Below are positions 49,480-61,100 of a stretch of DNA of 64,000 nt, in pieces. Where the stretch lies: the NCBI GenBank assembly GCA_014529385.2, contig CM043950.1:75337935-75401934 (forward strand), read 5' to 3'. Below the pieces are notes generated by a model. It worked only from the letters and a program-made list of their open reading frames with translations, was not told the origin of the DNA and searched no databases. This stretch comes from Adiantum capillus-veneris. Taxonomy: Eukaryota > Streptophyta > Polypodiopsida > Polypodiales > Pteridaceae. How positions within the stretch are numbered: the stretch's first letter is position 1; every line of letters begins with the position of its first letter. Both the position numbers and the translations under genes were made by a program.

Positions 49480-50667
49480 ATGGCTCCAAAAAAACAGGTT
49501 GCAAGGGTTGCTGTCTCAGTTGACTATACTTGCAATGATCTTAGGAAATGGTATTTGGACATACATGGTATAGAGGGTGCACAATTTCATAAGGTGCATC
49601 TATTTATTGCCAAAAAGGAGAATGACAGCTTGTTTGAAGATGTTGGACAAGTTGTGGAAGCATCTGTCTCTGTAGTTGATAGTCATCCAGAGGTGGAATG
49701 CATTGACATTCTAGTTCCAATGAATCTAGAATTTCAACTATCTCCAGGAGCATATGCATTGGAGCGCATGTCTAGAAACAAAGAAGAGACAATGTTTTCT
49801 CGAGGATGGAAGTTTGCAGAATCAAATCCAAATATCACAGCAGATCAACTTCAAAGCTCCATCATTGCCACACTACAACGAAAAAAGGTGAAAGCTTCAC
49901 GACCACCATCCACAAAGAAGCAAGCAAAAGTGCAGAAAGTAGAAGCTAAGCGAACTAGTTCCATTTTGGATGTAGACAAGGCATCTTTGGCATCCTCATC
50001 AACAGAGGGTTCCATGTCAAAGATGAAAATTGTGGATCCAGATGTTTTAGAAGCTGAGGCCATGAAAGGACAAGAAAAAGATACAGGTGGAATGAATAAG
50101 TACATAAATTATTTTCCTTTCCAATATAGGGAGTTTGATATCCCTATTCAAAATTGTTGGCTTGCTCCTGATCACTATAATGCACGTATTATGAATAAAA
50201 AACACGCTGAAAGTGTGTTATTTGGATTTTCACGGAGTACGACCAAGCCTGCAGCATGTGCATATTTGATGCCTGTTCGAAATGCAAAATCAAAGAAGGG
50301 GACTCCTTTGGCAGTAGAAGAGGTAGAGGAGCAAAAAATTAAAGATTATCATTATTGGATTCTTGATGGGCAGCATTCAATCTATGCTGCAAAAGTTTTG
50401 CTTCACAATGAACAAAACAACAAAGAGATCTTTGAAAGACTGATTAGCGTGTATAAATTTAGAAAGGCTCGCATTGTTGTGAATGCTCCTCCATTTGTTG
50501 CAACTGCTATATCTGCCATTGCAAATGAGGAGGCTCAGGCATTGTATGTCAAGCAACCTTACAGCCAAATATTGAGACATTTACGGAGTCAATGGATCTT
50601 CTCAGGACGACCACCAAAGGCAGCAAGTGGAATTGCAGAGGGACATGCATCTCGTGCCGGATGGGAT
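49480..50667 (+). CDS. exon 1 of ParB-like/methyltransferase-like/SET gene
   Basis: The ATG at 49,480 follows a splice acceptor (TTTGTTTCAG, exon start 49,475), so at least one 5' UTR exon lies upstream. This exon encodes 396 residues: an N-terminal domain I cannot place, a basic low-complexity linker (about 136-180, K-K-V-K-A-S-R-P-P) and a ParB/sulfiredoxin-like fold (about 220-330). The fold starts at an F-D-I-P-I-Q-N-C-W-L-A-P strand and holds WILDGQHSIYAAK, with D296-G-Q-H-S matching the DGQHR nucleotide-binding/catalytic turn of ParB-like domains (Ser for Arg). In bacteria such domains bind CTP or ATP and often partner DNA methylases. The donor is GTAAGT at 50,668, phase 0. A nuclear DNA-binding role is inferred. 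Confidence 0.75.
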
Positions 50668-50751
50668 GTAAGTTATTTTCTTTGTCTTTTTGATAGTGTT
50701 TAATTAACAAATCTTGCTCAATAGTTTAATTATTTCTCTATTTCTTTTTAG

Positions 50752-52131
50752 GCTTTTCTTCGATTGGCAAGAATGAGTGCAGCAGCAAGTTGGATTGCTA
50801 AACAGGCACACATGGTCACCTACTCTGATTTAGTTTATGATTGCTGGATAGAAATCATTGAAAATCTAGAAGAGGAGAATAAGAAACCCCCAACAACTGT
50901 ATTTAGATATCTTTGTGGCCTTGAGGAATCAGAGGTAAAGACTATTCAAGAAGAGATTAGAGATGAGAAGATTTTACTGTCAAAGAGTGCAAAGGATGGT
51001 GATGCAACTGACATGTATGATCGAATCAAGCAGTTGAAGCAAGACAAATTGATTCAAGATGCACTTCTTGAAGGCTTCAACAATTTGAATGAGTCTTCAC
51101 CATGTAAAGACTGGGAGGAGGTGGTCAAAATGTATAACATCAATGATGTTGTTTATAAAACAATTTTAATGCTATGCGAGGAATGGATCAGATCTAGTTT
51201 GACGCGTGGAACAAAGAAAATGGCTTTTCCAGATGGAGCAATAAAATACATGCAATGGGCAATTCACCTTCAAAAGGAGAAAACTGAGCCTAGAGATTTG
51301 CCATGGTCAATCTATGTGGTGAGCCTACAAATGGAAGGCAATCTCTACTTGATGCGCCACTTCAATAATAAAGTGCCTATTGGCTTATGTGTTTTAGATA
51401 TGACAAAAAACGTTGGAGGCAATTTGAAGTGGAGTGAGGAGACATTTAACAATGCTTTGGATGGGATCTTGGCTATTGCTGGAGGGTCAACAGATCCTGG
51501 ATTTGTCTTTCTTGCATTTGTGGATTTCACTAACTTCACAAAATTGCAATGTGCCTTTCACGCCATGGGAGATAATCTGAGCTACCATTGTTGTGGTGCA
51601 TTGCATCACTTTCCATCAGCTCCTTGCAAAGGAGCAATTCAATTCCTAACAGTTATTGCCTTCTTGGGACAAGGCAATGCATTTGAAGACCTGAGAAGAA
51701 GATCAGAGGAACATCCCATGCCAATTGATTGTTCTCTTCTTCAAGTAGCAGATAACGATATGTCAGATTTGCAATATTTGGAGGCCAAAAAAAGAGCTTT
51801 GGTCAAGCACTACATTCGTACATATTGTTTTGAAGACCGCAAGCTTGTTGATGTTTTTGGTGATGGCTCCTTGGTTGCACAAGAAGGAATACAACAGAAA
51901 AAAGAAGTCATCTGCTTAATTGATAGTGTGGAGGAGGCAAAAAGCATGGAGACCATGCTGCTAGACTTTGTTAAGTCTCATGAAGATATAGAAAAATGGA
52001 TGGACTTCAACAATCCACTTCGCAATCAGGCGACATTGTGCCTGTTACAGAGGAGTGCTCTCCACAAAGAGAAGAAGAACAACAACAACACCATCCTCTG
52101 TCAATGGAGGACTTTTTGGAAATGGAGACAC
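50752..52131 (+). CDS. exon 2: methyltransferase-like region, one frame change
   Basis: Acceptor TTTTTAG at 50,751 follows an 84-bp intron; donor GTATGT at 52,132. Residues 397-600 are mostly helical. CVLDMTKNVGG (about 610) sits where a beta-class DNA methyltransferase has its DPPY-type catalytic motif, and DVFGDGSLVAQEG (about 763) followed by V-I-C-L-I-D resembles the SAM-binding F-x-G-x-G motif and following acidic strand. Both are degenerate, so catalysis is doubtful. Near 51,992-51,996 the coding moves to another frame: downstream, S-G-D-I-V-P-V-T-E-E and S-M-E-D-F-L-E-M-E-T read well only with one extra base in the A5 run. The shifted frame joins exon 3 in phase. This is either decay or a homopolymer error. 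Confidence 0.65.
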
Positions 52132-54729
52132 GTATGTTTTGAGTTTCTTGTGCATGTTAGTGTTTCTTGTTACTGATTTGATACTCTTAATGTTAGATTT
52201 TGCTTTATATAGTATTGATTGAGCTTGTATTTTTTATCTCAAGCATTCAAGGTTTGAATGTAAATAGTAAATTACTTGAGTTTTTGAATGGTGGATCTGT
52301 AGACTAAAACTAAAACATTTAATACTCACAAAGACTTAATTACTTAAGAGCTTGAACTCAATAAGTTTTGGACCTTTTATCAATACCCCCTTGATATGAT
52401 ACATTAGATCGTAGCATGGTTAAATGGTGATGCTTCATAAATTGAACCTAGCTTAGACAGGTGCTGGAGCCTAAATTTAAACTAACCTTGCTAGAAGGGA
52501 GCTTATGTTTGGACTTTGAGAAATAGCATAAGTAATCAATTAGAGCATAGATTAGACATGTGGTGGTGGCCGGCCTTAGAGACCAAAATCTTAATGAGCT
52601 TGGAAAGGTATTTAAGTACTGCAATTTACTTAGTTTTAGTACTCATTAAATGCATAGCTTGACAAAAGGTGGACCTTACATGGATCCTAATTTCAAGAGG
52701 TGTGGTAGACCTTCAAAACAAGCTCATATAGCTTGGACATGTGGTAGACCTTGCATGAAGACTAGTTTAGACAAGTGTGGTACACCTTGTAACCAACACC
52801 CATTTGTTATATTAGCTTGGACAAGTGGTGGACCTTGCTTTTATGTTTCAATGGAGCATATTTTGGACAGGTGGTAGACCTTGTTTCTCTCCATGCTTCA
52901 ATGGAGAGAAACTTTAGCTTGGACAAGTGGTGGACCTTGTTTTTATGTTTTAAAGGAGCATATTTCGGACAAGTGGTAGACATAGTTTCTCTCCATGGTT
53001 CAATGGAACCCACCTTAGACAAGTGAAGTACCTTGAAACCAAACCCCCATAATACAACCTACTAAATAGGTTGGAAAATTGGTGGGATATGAAACCATCC
53101 ATGATAGAGCATAGTATAGGTGAAAACGTAGTGGTCCTTATATCAATTACCCATGCATAGCTTGGACAAGTGGTGGACCTTGATTCTCTCTATGTTTCAA
53201 TGGATCCTATCTTGGACTAGAGATATATCTTACTTAGTTCCATGCTTCAATGGATTGTAGCTTGGATAAGGAGTGGAACTTCAAAAAAAACTCCACAGCA
53301 TAGCATATATTAACAATTCATGGGTTTTATAGAGATTGTCCTGCCTATTTTGGAGAGTTGGTACACCTTTATTCTCCATTCTTCAATGGATCTGAGGTTG
53401 GACAAGCGGAGCTGGAGAAGTGGTCAACCTTAAAATGAAACCTCCCATGCTACAACCCATCATAGATCGTATATGTAGTGGACCTTGAAACTCTTTTATG
53501 TCCCTAGCTTAGAGAAGCATTGCACTCTTGATTATCTCCATACATGAAGGCAAGGTTGGACAAGTGGTGGACCTTCAAACCAGAATCTCTATGCAATAAT
53601 AGGCAAGTGGTGGAGCTTGTTTTCTCCTTGTTCCAATGGAGCCTAGCTTAGACAAACAATGGAGCTTGCTTCTCTCCATGTTTCAATGGATCCTAGCTTA
53701 GAAAAGTGGTGGAGCTTTGCTTCTCTCCATGTTCCAATGGACCATAGCTTAGACAAGTGGTAGACCTTGAAAAACACCCCTCGTATACAACATATTATGG
53801 GGTTTTCATGTTTCAATGGCTCCTAGCTTGGACAAATGGTAGAGCTTGCTTCTCTTTATGTTTCAATGGATCCAATCTTAGCCAAGGGGTGGACCTTGAA
53901 ACAAGAATCCCCCCCCCCCCCCATGTACAACGTATTATGGGTTTTGAAAGCACTGGGAGAAAATAATAGCTTTGATAAGTGGTGGACCTTGCTTCTCTCC
54001 ATGCTTCAATGGAGCCGAGGTTGGACACATGTTGGAGAGAAGATGGTTGCCCATGAAATAAGACCATGCATGCTATAATCAATCATATGTTGTACACATG
54101 GTGGACCTTGCAATTGTTTTATATGCCTAACTTGGACAAGTGGAGGACCCTTGATTACCTCCAGATATCAACAACAAGCCAAGTTTGGACAAGTGTAGTA
54201 CCACCAAACCAGAATCTATATGCTACAATAGAGTATAGGTAGGACACGCGATGAACCTTGATATCAAACCATCCATGCTACTAGAGATGATAGGTTTCAC
54301 ATGTGGTGGAACCTTGTATCAATGTTCTATGTGTAGTTTTTGACTAGTGATAGACCTTGAAACTAATCCCTCTAGGCTACAAGAAAAAAGAGATGGATGA
54401 GGAGGCTAGACTACTTTTGTTGCATCAATGCATCCCATGTTACCACATATACTATAGGGTTCTTGGATAAGTGTTGGATCTTGTGTCAATGCTCCATGTC
54501 TAGCTTGGACAAGTGGTGGACCTTGGTTCTCTCTATGCTTCAAATGGGCAATAGATTGGAGACACAGTGGCCTTTTTTTTCCAATGATTTTATTTTTTGG
54601 AAACCTTGGAGGCACCATGTAAGAGGCACTCTAAGTCTTCCATACAATGGACCTATTGGACTATAAAATAATGATATCTTTCTTTGATATTGTCATTATT
54701 TTATGCATAATATTTTCTTCTTTTTGCAG
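52132..54729 (+). repeat. intron 2 filled with core repeats
   Basis: The intron runs from GTATGT to TTTTTGCAG. Between about 52,420 and 54,540 it carries diverged plus-oriented copies of TTGGACAAGTGGTGGACCTT with linkers such as TTCTCTCCATGTTTCAATGG, less regular than the main array. A C14 run lies at about 53,909-53,922. Confidence 0.85.
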
Positions 54730-55286
54730 ACACAAAGGAGTTAAGTGATATAAAAACTAGATGTATTTCACACTATGATTGGCATGAAGATCCTTTTGGG
54801 ACACCAACTTTTCCTATTCCCAAAGATGTAATTTTCCATATTAACGGTGTGGATTTTGAAGTGCGACTTTCATGTATTGAAGGAGCTGGTTATGGGCTAT
54901 TTGTGCATACTACCCTGGAAAGTGGTTTGACTATTCTAAACTATGGAGGGCATAAGTATAGATTTCAAGACTGGAAAAAGATATGCAAAATATTTCCAAG
55001 AGCTTATAAATATTCTCTTCTAGAGGATCCAAACATAGAAGAAGAGGAAGATCAATCATACATTATTGGTTGTGTAGAAGAAGGAAACGTGTCGGGCTAT
55101 ATAAATAGTTCTCACAGTACAAATGTCTGTCCCAACGTACGCTATACATTTGATCCAAATTTGCCACCTTGGCATAAATGCACCTCTTCACACATCAAGT
55201 CAGAAGAATATGGCCATGTATGCATTGAGACTATTTGTCAAGTTGAAGCAGGAGAAGAGTTGTTTGCTGACTATAACTTTACTTGA
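54730..55286 (+). CDS. exon 3: C-terminal SET domain
   Basis: In phase with the shifted frame of exon 2, the exon starts T-K-E-L-S-D-I-K and runs to TGA at 55,284. SET motifs are visible: GAGYGLFVHT with I-L-N-Y-G-G (N-terminal strands), GYINSSHSTNVCPN in the place of the R-F-I-N-H-S-C-x-P-N pseudoknot motif, and VEAGEELFADYNF (GEEL-x-x-DY). SET proteins methylate lysines, usually on histones. The changed N-H-S/C motif may weaken SAM binding. A fusion of ParB-like and SET domains in one chain is unusual. If the exon-2 frame break is real, the SET part would be made only from a separate transcript or not at all. Confidence 0.75.
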
Positions 55287-55988
55287 CATTGTAAAGTATT
55301 GTACATGGATGGAAATCTCAAGTACATGCATCATTTTCATTTTTCATGGATGAAATCTCAAGTGAATATAACATTTGATTATTGTTTAGTTTATGCTCAA
55401 CGAGAATCTAGAGTGCTCTTATGCTTTGTGTGTTGTCTAACATATTTGACTACCTTGGCCATAGAATCTTGATTCTACTCTAGATTTGTGATAAATCTTA
55501 CCAAAATTTAATCAATGTCTAGGTTGGACAAGTGGTGGGGCTTCAAACATTACTGTCTTAAACAAGTGGAGTTATCTTACTTGAATAAGTGGTGGCCTTT
55601 GAATCCAAATCTAAGCCAAATCTCTAATTATTTTCTTGTAGTTTAGGTTGGACATTTGGTGGACCTTGTATCCATGTTTCCTCAACAAGGGTGGCTTTTA
55701 GTTTTCACTTTAAGTACTCATCTTTAATAAAGTGTAGGATGGAAAATGTTGAGTTAGTAGATTGTATTTTAGACAAGTGGTGTTTGGTGTACGAATGCTG
55801 AAAATGGTTGCAAGGATTCTAACAACGACTTTACCTTAAATAAATTTCTTACTAGGAGTTCTACATATAAATATGGTGAATAAAATTCTAGTGGTTTTGA
55901 GATACCATTTGTGTGTGTGTTTTCTTAGATTCACAAACTGGGATGGATAACGCTCCTATGGTTCAGTCAACAACTAACCATAGATTCT
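55287..55988. other. spacer and upstream intron of the FCP1-like gene
   Basis: AT-rich, with a few plus-oriented core repeats near 55,525, 55,580, 55,650 and 55,770. A (TG)5 tract and the acceptor TTTTCTTAG at 55,928 precede the FCP1-like coding exon. Confidence 0.6.
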
Positions 55989-57122
55989 ATGGTTTCTAAA
56001 GTGCCCAAGATGGATGATATTTCTATACTAGAGTCTAGTGTTGTGCAACTTGAGCAAGCTTCCAATAATGAGAACCAAGAAATCGATGCTTCAAAAATGC
56101 AACATACATCAAAAGAGACTGAAAAGTCCACTCACGAGCTATTGCCAGTTGGTACTACGTCATGTAGCGTAGATGTTGAGAAATCCATGCTTACAATTAT
56201 ATTGGATTTAAATGGTCTATTGTTGAAACTTTCCCCTCAACCATCCTCACACCACAACTCAGTGCAAATGGATTCAAAAAGATATATTATACTCAGGCCA
56301 GGTTGCATCCAATTCTTGAAGACTATTTTACAAAGGTTTAATGTTGCAATTTGGTCGACAGCTACTAGGAATAATGTGTATCAAATCCTTGCAGCACTAA
56401 ACAACTTAGCTGAGGATACATTTCCTTTCTTTGCAATTTGGTCGCAAGATGTTTGCTACACCGCTCAAACTCAAAAAATGTTTAGACCCGACAATCCAAA
56501 CGTTGAGGCAATGTTCAAGCCTCTAGCCAAAATTGCCATGGGGTTTGAATGTGATCCACAAAGAACAGTGCTTATTGATGACTCTCCTTACAAGGGATGT
56601 ATTTCACCAGCAAACAATTGCATTTTTCCACCACAATTTGATGCTGAGAAGATGGTTGACAATATGCTCTTGGAGGAGCTACTGCCATACTTGATTCAGC
56701 TTGATGAGAGAAGGGATGTGCGTGATTTAATTGCTTCTAATCGTTATGGACAACCTATAGTGACAAATGATAGTGAATACAAACAAATCATGGAGTATTG
56801 GAAGCAGAAAAATGATGTTTGGTCAGCTAAGGTGTTCTTTACAAGAAGAATACCACCTGCAAAAGGTGACAGAGATGAAACTATCATTGAAGATGCAAGT
56901 GACACAAGCCACCGCAATGAAATGAGAAGAGCCCAAATACAAGAGATCTTGGCAAAGGAGCGTACACCCATTGAAAGCATGAAGGCGTCACAATTGACCA
57001 CTTTAGCTAGGCAATTGGGTTGTAACACAAAAGGAGTTTTGAAGGCAACCACAGCAAAGGCTTATATAAATAAGGTGAAAGCTGAGAACAATCTTCTAAG
57101 GCTGGATAGAAAGCAACCCTAA
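55989..57122 (+). CDS. FCP1/HAD-like protein with variant DxN motif
   Basis: Intact 377-codon frame. The exon starts at 55,929 after an acceptor, and the same frame is open upstream of the ATG, so an earlier coding exon is possible. Residues 1-65 are Ser/Glu-rich. The FCP1/NIF (HAD) core spans about 66-245: ILDLNGLLLKL (motif I, D73-L-N75), RPGCIQFL (103-110), WSTAT (122-126), and VLIDDSPYKG (194-203, motif IV D197-D198). Active FCP1-type CTD phosphatases have D-x-D; Asn75 replaces the acid/base Asp, so phosphatase activity may be lost or altered. D-L-N-G-L-L variants also occur in plant FCP1-like paralogues. Residues about 328-365 (SMKASQLTTLARQLGCNTKG..K) resemble a SAP DNA-binding motif. 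A donor follows the stop (GTACTA at 57,124). Confidence 0.75.
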   Translation: MVSKVPKMDDISILESSVVQLEQASNNENQEIDASKMQHTSKETEKSTHELLPVGTTSCSVDVEKSMLTIILDLNGLLLKLSPQPSSHHNSVQMDSKRYIILRPGCIQFLKTILQRFNVAIWSTATRNNVYQILAALNNLAEDTFPFFAIWSQDVCYTAQTQKMFRPDNPNVEAMFKPLAKIAMGFECDPQRTVLIDDSPYKGCISPANNCIFPPQFDAEKMVDNMLLEELLPYLIQLDERRDVRDLIASNRYGQPIVTNDSEYKQIMEYWKQKNDVWSAKVFFTRRIPPAKGDRDETIIEDASDTSHRNEMRRAQIQEILAKERTPIESMKASQLTTLARQLGCNTKGVLKATTAKAYINKVKAENNLLRLDRKQP

Positions 57123-58040
57123 GGTACTAGTGACATGTCATATATTCTTGATACACATGCTTGAACACTCATGTGCATGGTATCTAACAAATCTTTCTTT
57201 TTATTCCTTCTTGCAGGATCTTACAAAGGATACTACTAGATGGAGCTCAATCAATAGAGATTTTGATATTTTTGCTCAAAATAATGAAGCAGTCACCTAC
57301 ATTTTTTGTTTATCAATTTCTTGAGAGACTTTATTTTAGTTTGTAATCATCAAATGAAATGAAAAGTATCCTTCTTATTAAGATTGTTGATCTTTTTCTT
57401 GTTCAAACCTTTCAATTGTGATTTATAGTTTTGTTAGCATGAGATTGTGCTTTTTTAGTTTGAAAAAAACTGTCAAAGATCCAAGTCTTTTTGGCTTTAC
57501 TTAAGTTATTAATTGTGAAAGATCCAAGTCTTTTTTCTTTACTTAAGTTATTGATTGCCTATGTAATAGTCCTTAAAACAATATCGGATGGCTTTCTTGC
57601 TCCCATGTCTCACATTGGTCTTTAGGTAAGACAAGTGGTGACCTTGAAAGTATGGTCTCATATCTCGATCAAGTGAAGAGACATGAAGCTTAAATATCAC
57701 TACTATGTATCTAGTGTTAAACTCCATCGAGACAAAGACTAGATAGCCAAATTGCAGTCGAGTTTAAGTGAAAAATCCATTTGAGCTAAGGTAAAACTTA
57801 TAGTGCCTCATTTTTCTAGGATTCTACCCCATCAAGGAAGTTATAATCTAGCACAAACCAATTAAGACTCTTTTGGAGCCTAGATAGGACAATTCGTGGA
57901 ACTTATGAAACTTATTATTGAGTTAGAGTCTAGTTTAGATAAGCAAAAGATCTTCAAACCAGCACTTGGTCTTACTATTCAATATTCAAAGTCCCTTGAG
58001 GCTAACAAATTACATACCCACTTGTAACCTAACTAATGAG
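57123..58040. other. 3' UTR intron and orientation-switch zone
   Basis: An intron from 57,124 to TTGCAG at 57,216 leads into a probable 3' UTR exon. One degenerate plus-oriented core (AGACAAGTGGTGACCTTG) lies at about 57,628. From 58,041 onward every core is in the minus orientation, so the switch lies within this interval. No other gene is evident. Confidence 0.55.
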
Positions 58041-58185
58041 TAATTATATAGATCTAAGCAAGTATATATAATGAGTCTTCAAACTAATAATCCAAGGGAA
58101 GAGAGTAGCAAGGTCCACTACTTGTCCAAGCTCAGCTCTAGACAACATAGAAAGATGCTAGTTCTACTAATTGTCTAATTATAGG
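58041..58185 (-). repeat. border module, copy 2 (inverted)
   Basis: Its reverse complement aligns with 49,245-49,380 over about 135 bp, including TAGACAATTAGTAGA, GTTGTCTAGAGCT, one core repeat, CTTCCCTTGG and ATACTTGCTTAGATC. It therefore closes the gene cassette with an inverted copy of the border that opens it. Confidence 0.85.
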
Positions 58186-61100
58186 CATGGAGAAATGATA
58201 GAAGGTTGACCACTTGTCCAACCTATCATCTCTAGTAAGATGGGAGGTTTGGCCTTAAGATTCACCATGTAACCAACCTATACATCATTGTATTATGAAG
58301 AGTAAAAAAGCAAAGCTCCACCACTTGTCCAAGCTAGTTCTAAAATCCACATGGAGATAAGCAAGCTCCACCATTTGTCGAATCTCTCTTCCATTAAAAC
58401 ATGAAAAAACTCATCTATGTTGTACAGGGGGACTTTTTTCCAAGGTCCACCACTTGTCCAAGCTAGGATCCCTAGTAGCACGAGTGGTTTGGTCTCAAGA
58501 TACACCACTTGTACACTCTATGTCATTATATTAAGAAGAACTATGTATTAAGGTCCACCACTTGTCCAACCTATAAGGTTATATCTTAAATGGTATCCTT
58601 TCTCACCACTTGAAATGCCCATGATATGTTTTACACGGGGGTTTCATTCCAAGGTCCACCACTTGTCCAAGCTAACTCTATTCAAACATAGAGAGAAGCA
58701 AAGGTCCACCACTTGTCCAAGCTAACTCTATTCAAACATAGAGAGAAGCAAAGGTTCACCACTTGTCAAAGCTAGGCTCCGTTGAAGTATGGAGAGAAGT
58801 AACCTCCATCATTTTTCCAAGATAGGTGCCATTCAAACATGGAAAGAATCAAGATCTACCATGTCTCCGAGATTCTAGGCTCCATTGAAACACCCTAAAA
58901 CCATGATATTTTGTACATGGGGTGTTTACATTCAAGGTCTACCACTTCTCTAACGTATTATACCTAGTAGCATGAGTGATTTGGTCTTAAGATTCACCAC
59001 TTATCCACTCTATGTCATTATATTAAGAATAACTGGGTGTTAAGGTCCACCACTTGTCCAACCTATAAGGGTATATCTTAAATGGTATCCTTCACCACTT
59101 GTCAAGGTCCATCACCACTTTTCCAACCTATAAGGTTATATCTTGAATGATATTTTTCCTCATCACTTGTAATGTCCATGCTATGTTTTACAAAGGGGTT
59201 TTGTTCCAAGACCCACCACTTGTCCAAGCTAACTCCATTAAAACATAGAGAGAAGCAAAGGTCCACCACTTGTCCAAGATAGGCTCCATTGAAACATGGA
59301 GAGAAGGATGATCCACCATTTCTCCAAGATAGGTTCCATTGAAACATTGAGAGAAGCAATCTCCACCATGTCTCCAAGCTAGGCTCCATTGAAATACCCT
59401 AAACCCATAATTTTGTACATGAGGGGTTTACATTCAAGGTCCACCACTTGTCCAACCTATTATCCCTAGTAGCAAGAGTGGTTTGGTCTCAAGATTCACC
59501 ACTTGTACACTCTATGTCATTATATTAAGAAGAAATATGTGTTAAAGTCCACCACTTGTCCAGCCTATAAGGTTATATTTTAAATAGTATCCTTTCTCAC
59601 CACTTGAAATGCCCATGATATGTTTTACATGGGGGTTTCATTCCAAGGTCCACCACTTGTCCAAGCTAACTCTATTAAAACATATAGAGAAAGAAAGGTC
59701 CACCACTTGTCCAAGCTAGGCTCATTGAAACATGGAGAGAAGGAACCTCCACTGTTTCTCCTAGATAGGCTCCATTGAAACATGGAGAGAAATAAGCTCC
59801 ACCATGTCTCCAAGTTGCTAGGCTCCATTGAAATACCCAATACCCATAATTTTTTGTACATGGGGGGTTTACATTCAAGGTTCACCACTTGTCCAACCTA
59901 TTATCCCTAGTAGGTTTGGTCTCATGATTCACCACTTGTCCACTCTATGTCATTATATTAAGAGGAATTAGGTGTTAAGGTCCACCACTTGTCCAACCTA
60001 TAATGTTATAGCTTGAATGGTATTTTTTCTCACCACTTGTAATGCCCATGACATGATTTACATGGGGGTTTTGTTCCAAGGTACACCACTTATCCAAGAT
60101 AAATCTATTGAAACATAGAGAGAAACAAAGAGTCCACCACTTTTCCAAGCTAAGCTGCATTGAAACATGGACCTTAATACCAAATTATTTCTAGTAGCAT
60201 GAGTGATATTTTGTACATGGGGCGTTTACATTCAAGGTCCACCACTTGTCCAACCTATTTCCCTAGTAGGTTTGGTCCAATTTCACCACTTATCCACTCT
60301 ATGTCATTATATTAAGAATAATTGGGTGTTAAGGTCCACCACTTGTCCAACCTATAAGGTTATATATTGAATGGTATTTTTTCTCACCACTTGTAATGCC
60401 CATGATATGTTTTACATGGGGTTTTTGTTCCAAGGTCCACCACTTTTCCAAGATAACTCTATTTAAACATAGAGAGAAACAAAGGTCCACCACTTGTCCA
60501 AGCTAGGCTCCATTGAAACATGGAGAGAATGATGCTGCACCATTTATCCAAGATAGGCTGCATTGAAACATGGAGAGAAGCAAGCTTTACCATGTTTCCA
60601 AGCTAGGATCCATTGAAACACTCTAGGGGGTTTTATTTCAAGGCCCACCACTTGTTTAACCTATTATCCCTAGTAGCATGAGTGGTTTGGTTTCAAGATT
60701 CACCACTTGTACACTCTATGTCATTATATTGTGTTAAGGTCCACCACTTGTCCAACCTATAAGGTTATATCTTAAATGGTATCCTTTCTCGCCACTTGAA
60801 ATGCCCATGATATGTTTTACATGGGAGTTTCATTCCAAGATCCACCACTTGTCCAAGCTAACCATATTCAAACATAGAGAGAAACAAAGGTCCACGACTT
60901 GTCCAAGCTAGGCTCCATTGAAACATGGAGAGAAGAAACCTCCACCATTTCTCCTAGATAGGCTCCATTAAAACACGGAGAGAAGAAAGTTCCACCATGT
61001 CTCCAAGATGCTAGGCTCCATTGAAATACGCAAAACCCATGATATTTTGTACATGGGTGATTTACATTCAAGGTCAACCATTTCTCCAACCTATTATCCC

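Noticed and set aside
57217-57324. Additional coding exon after the FCP1-like gene
   Set aside because: The preceding exon ends with an in-frame TAA one base before the donor, so this exon is best read as 3' UTR despite a short open frame.
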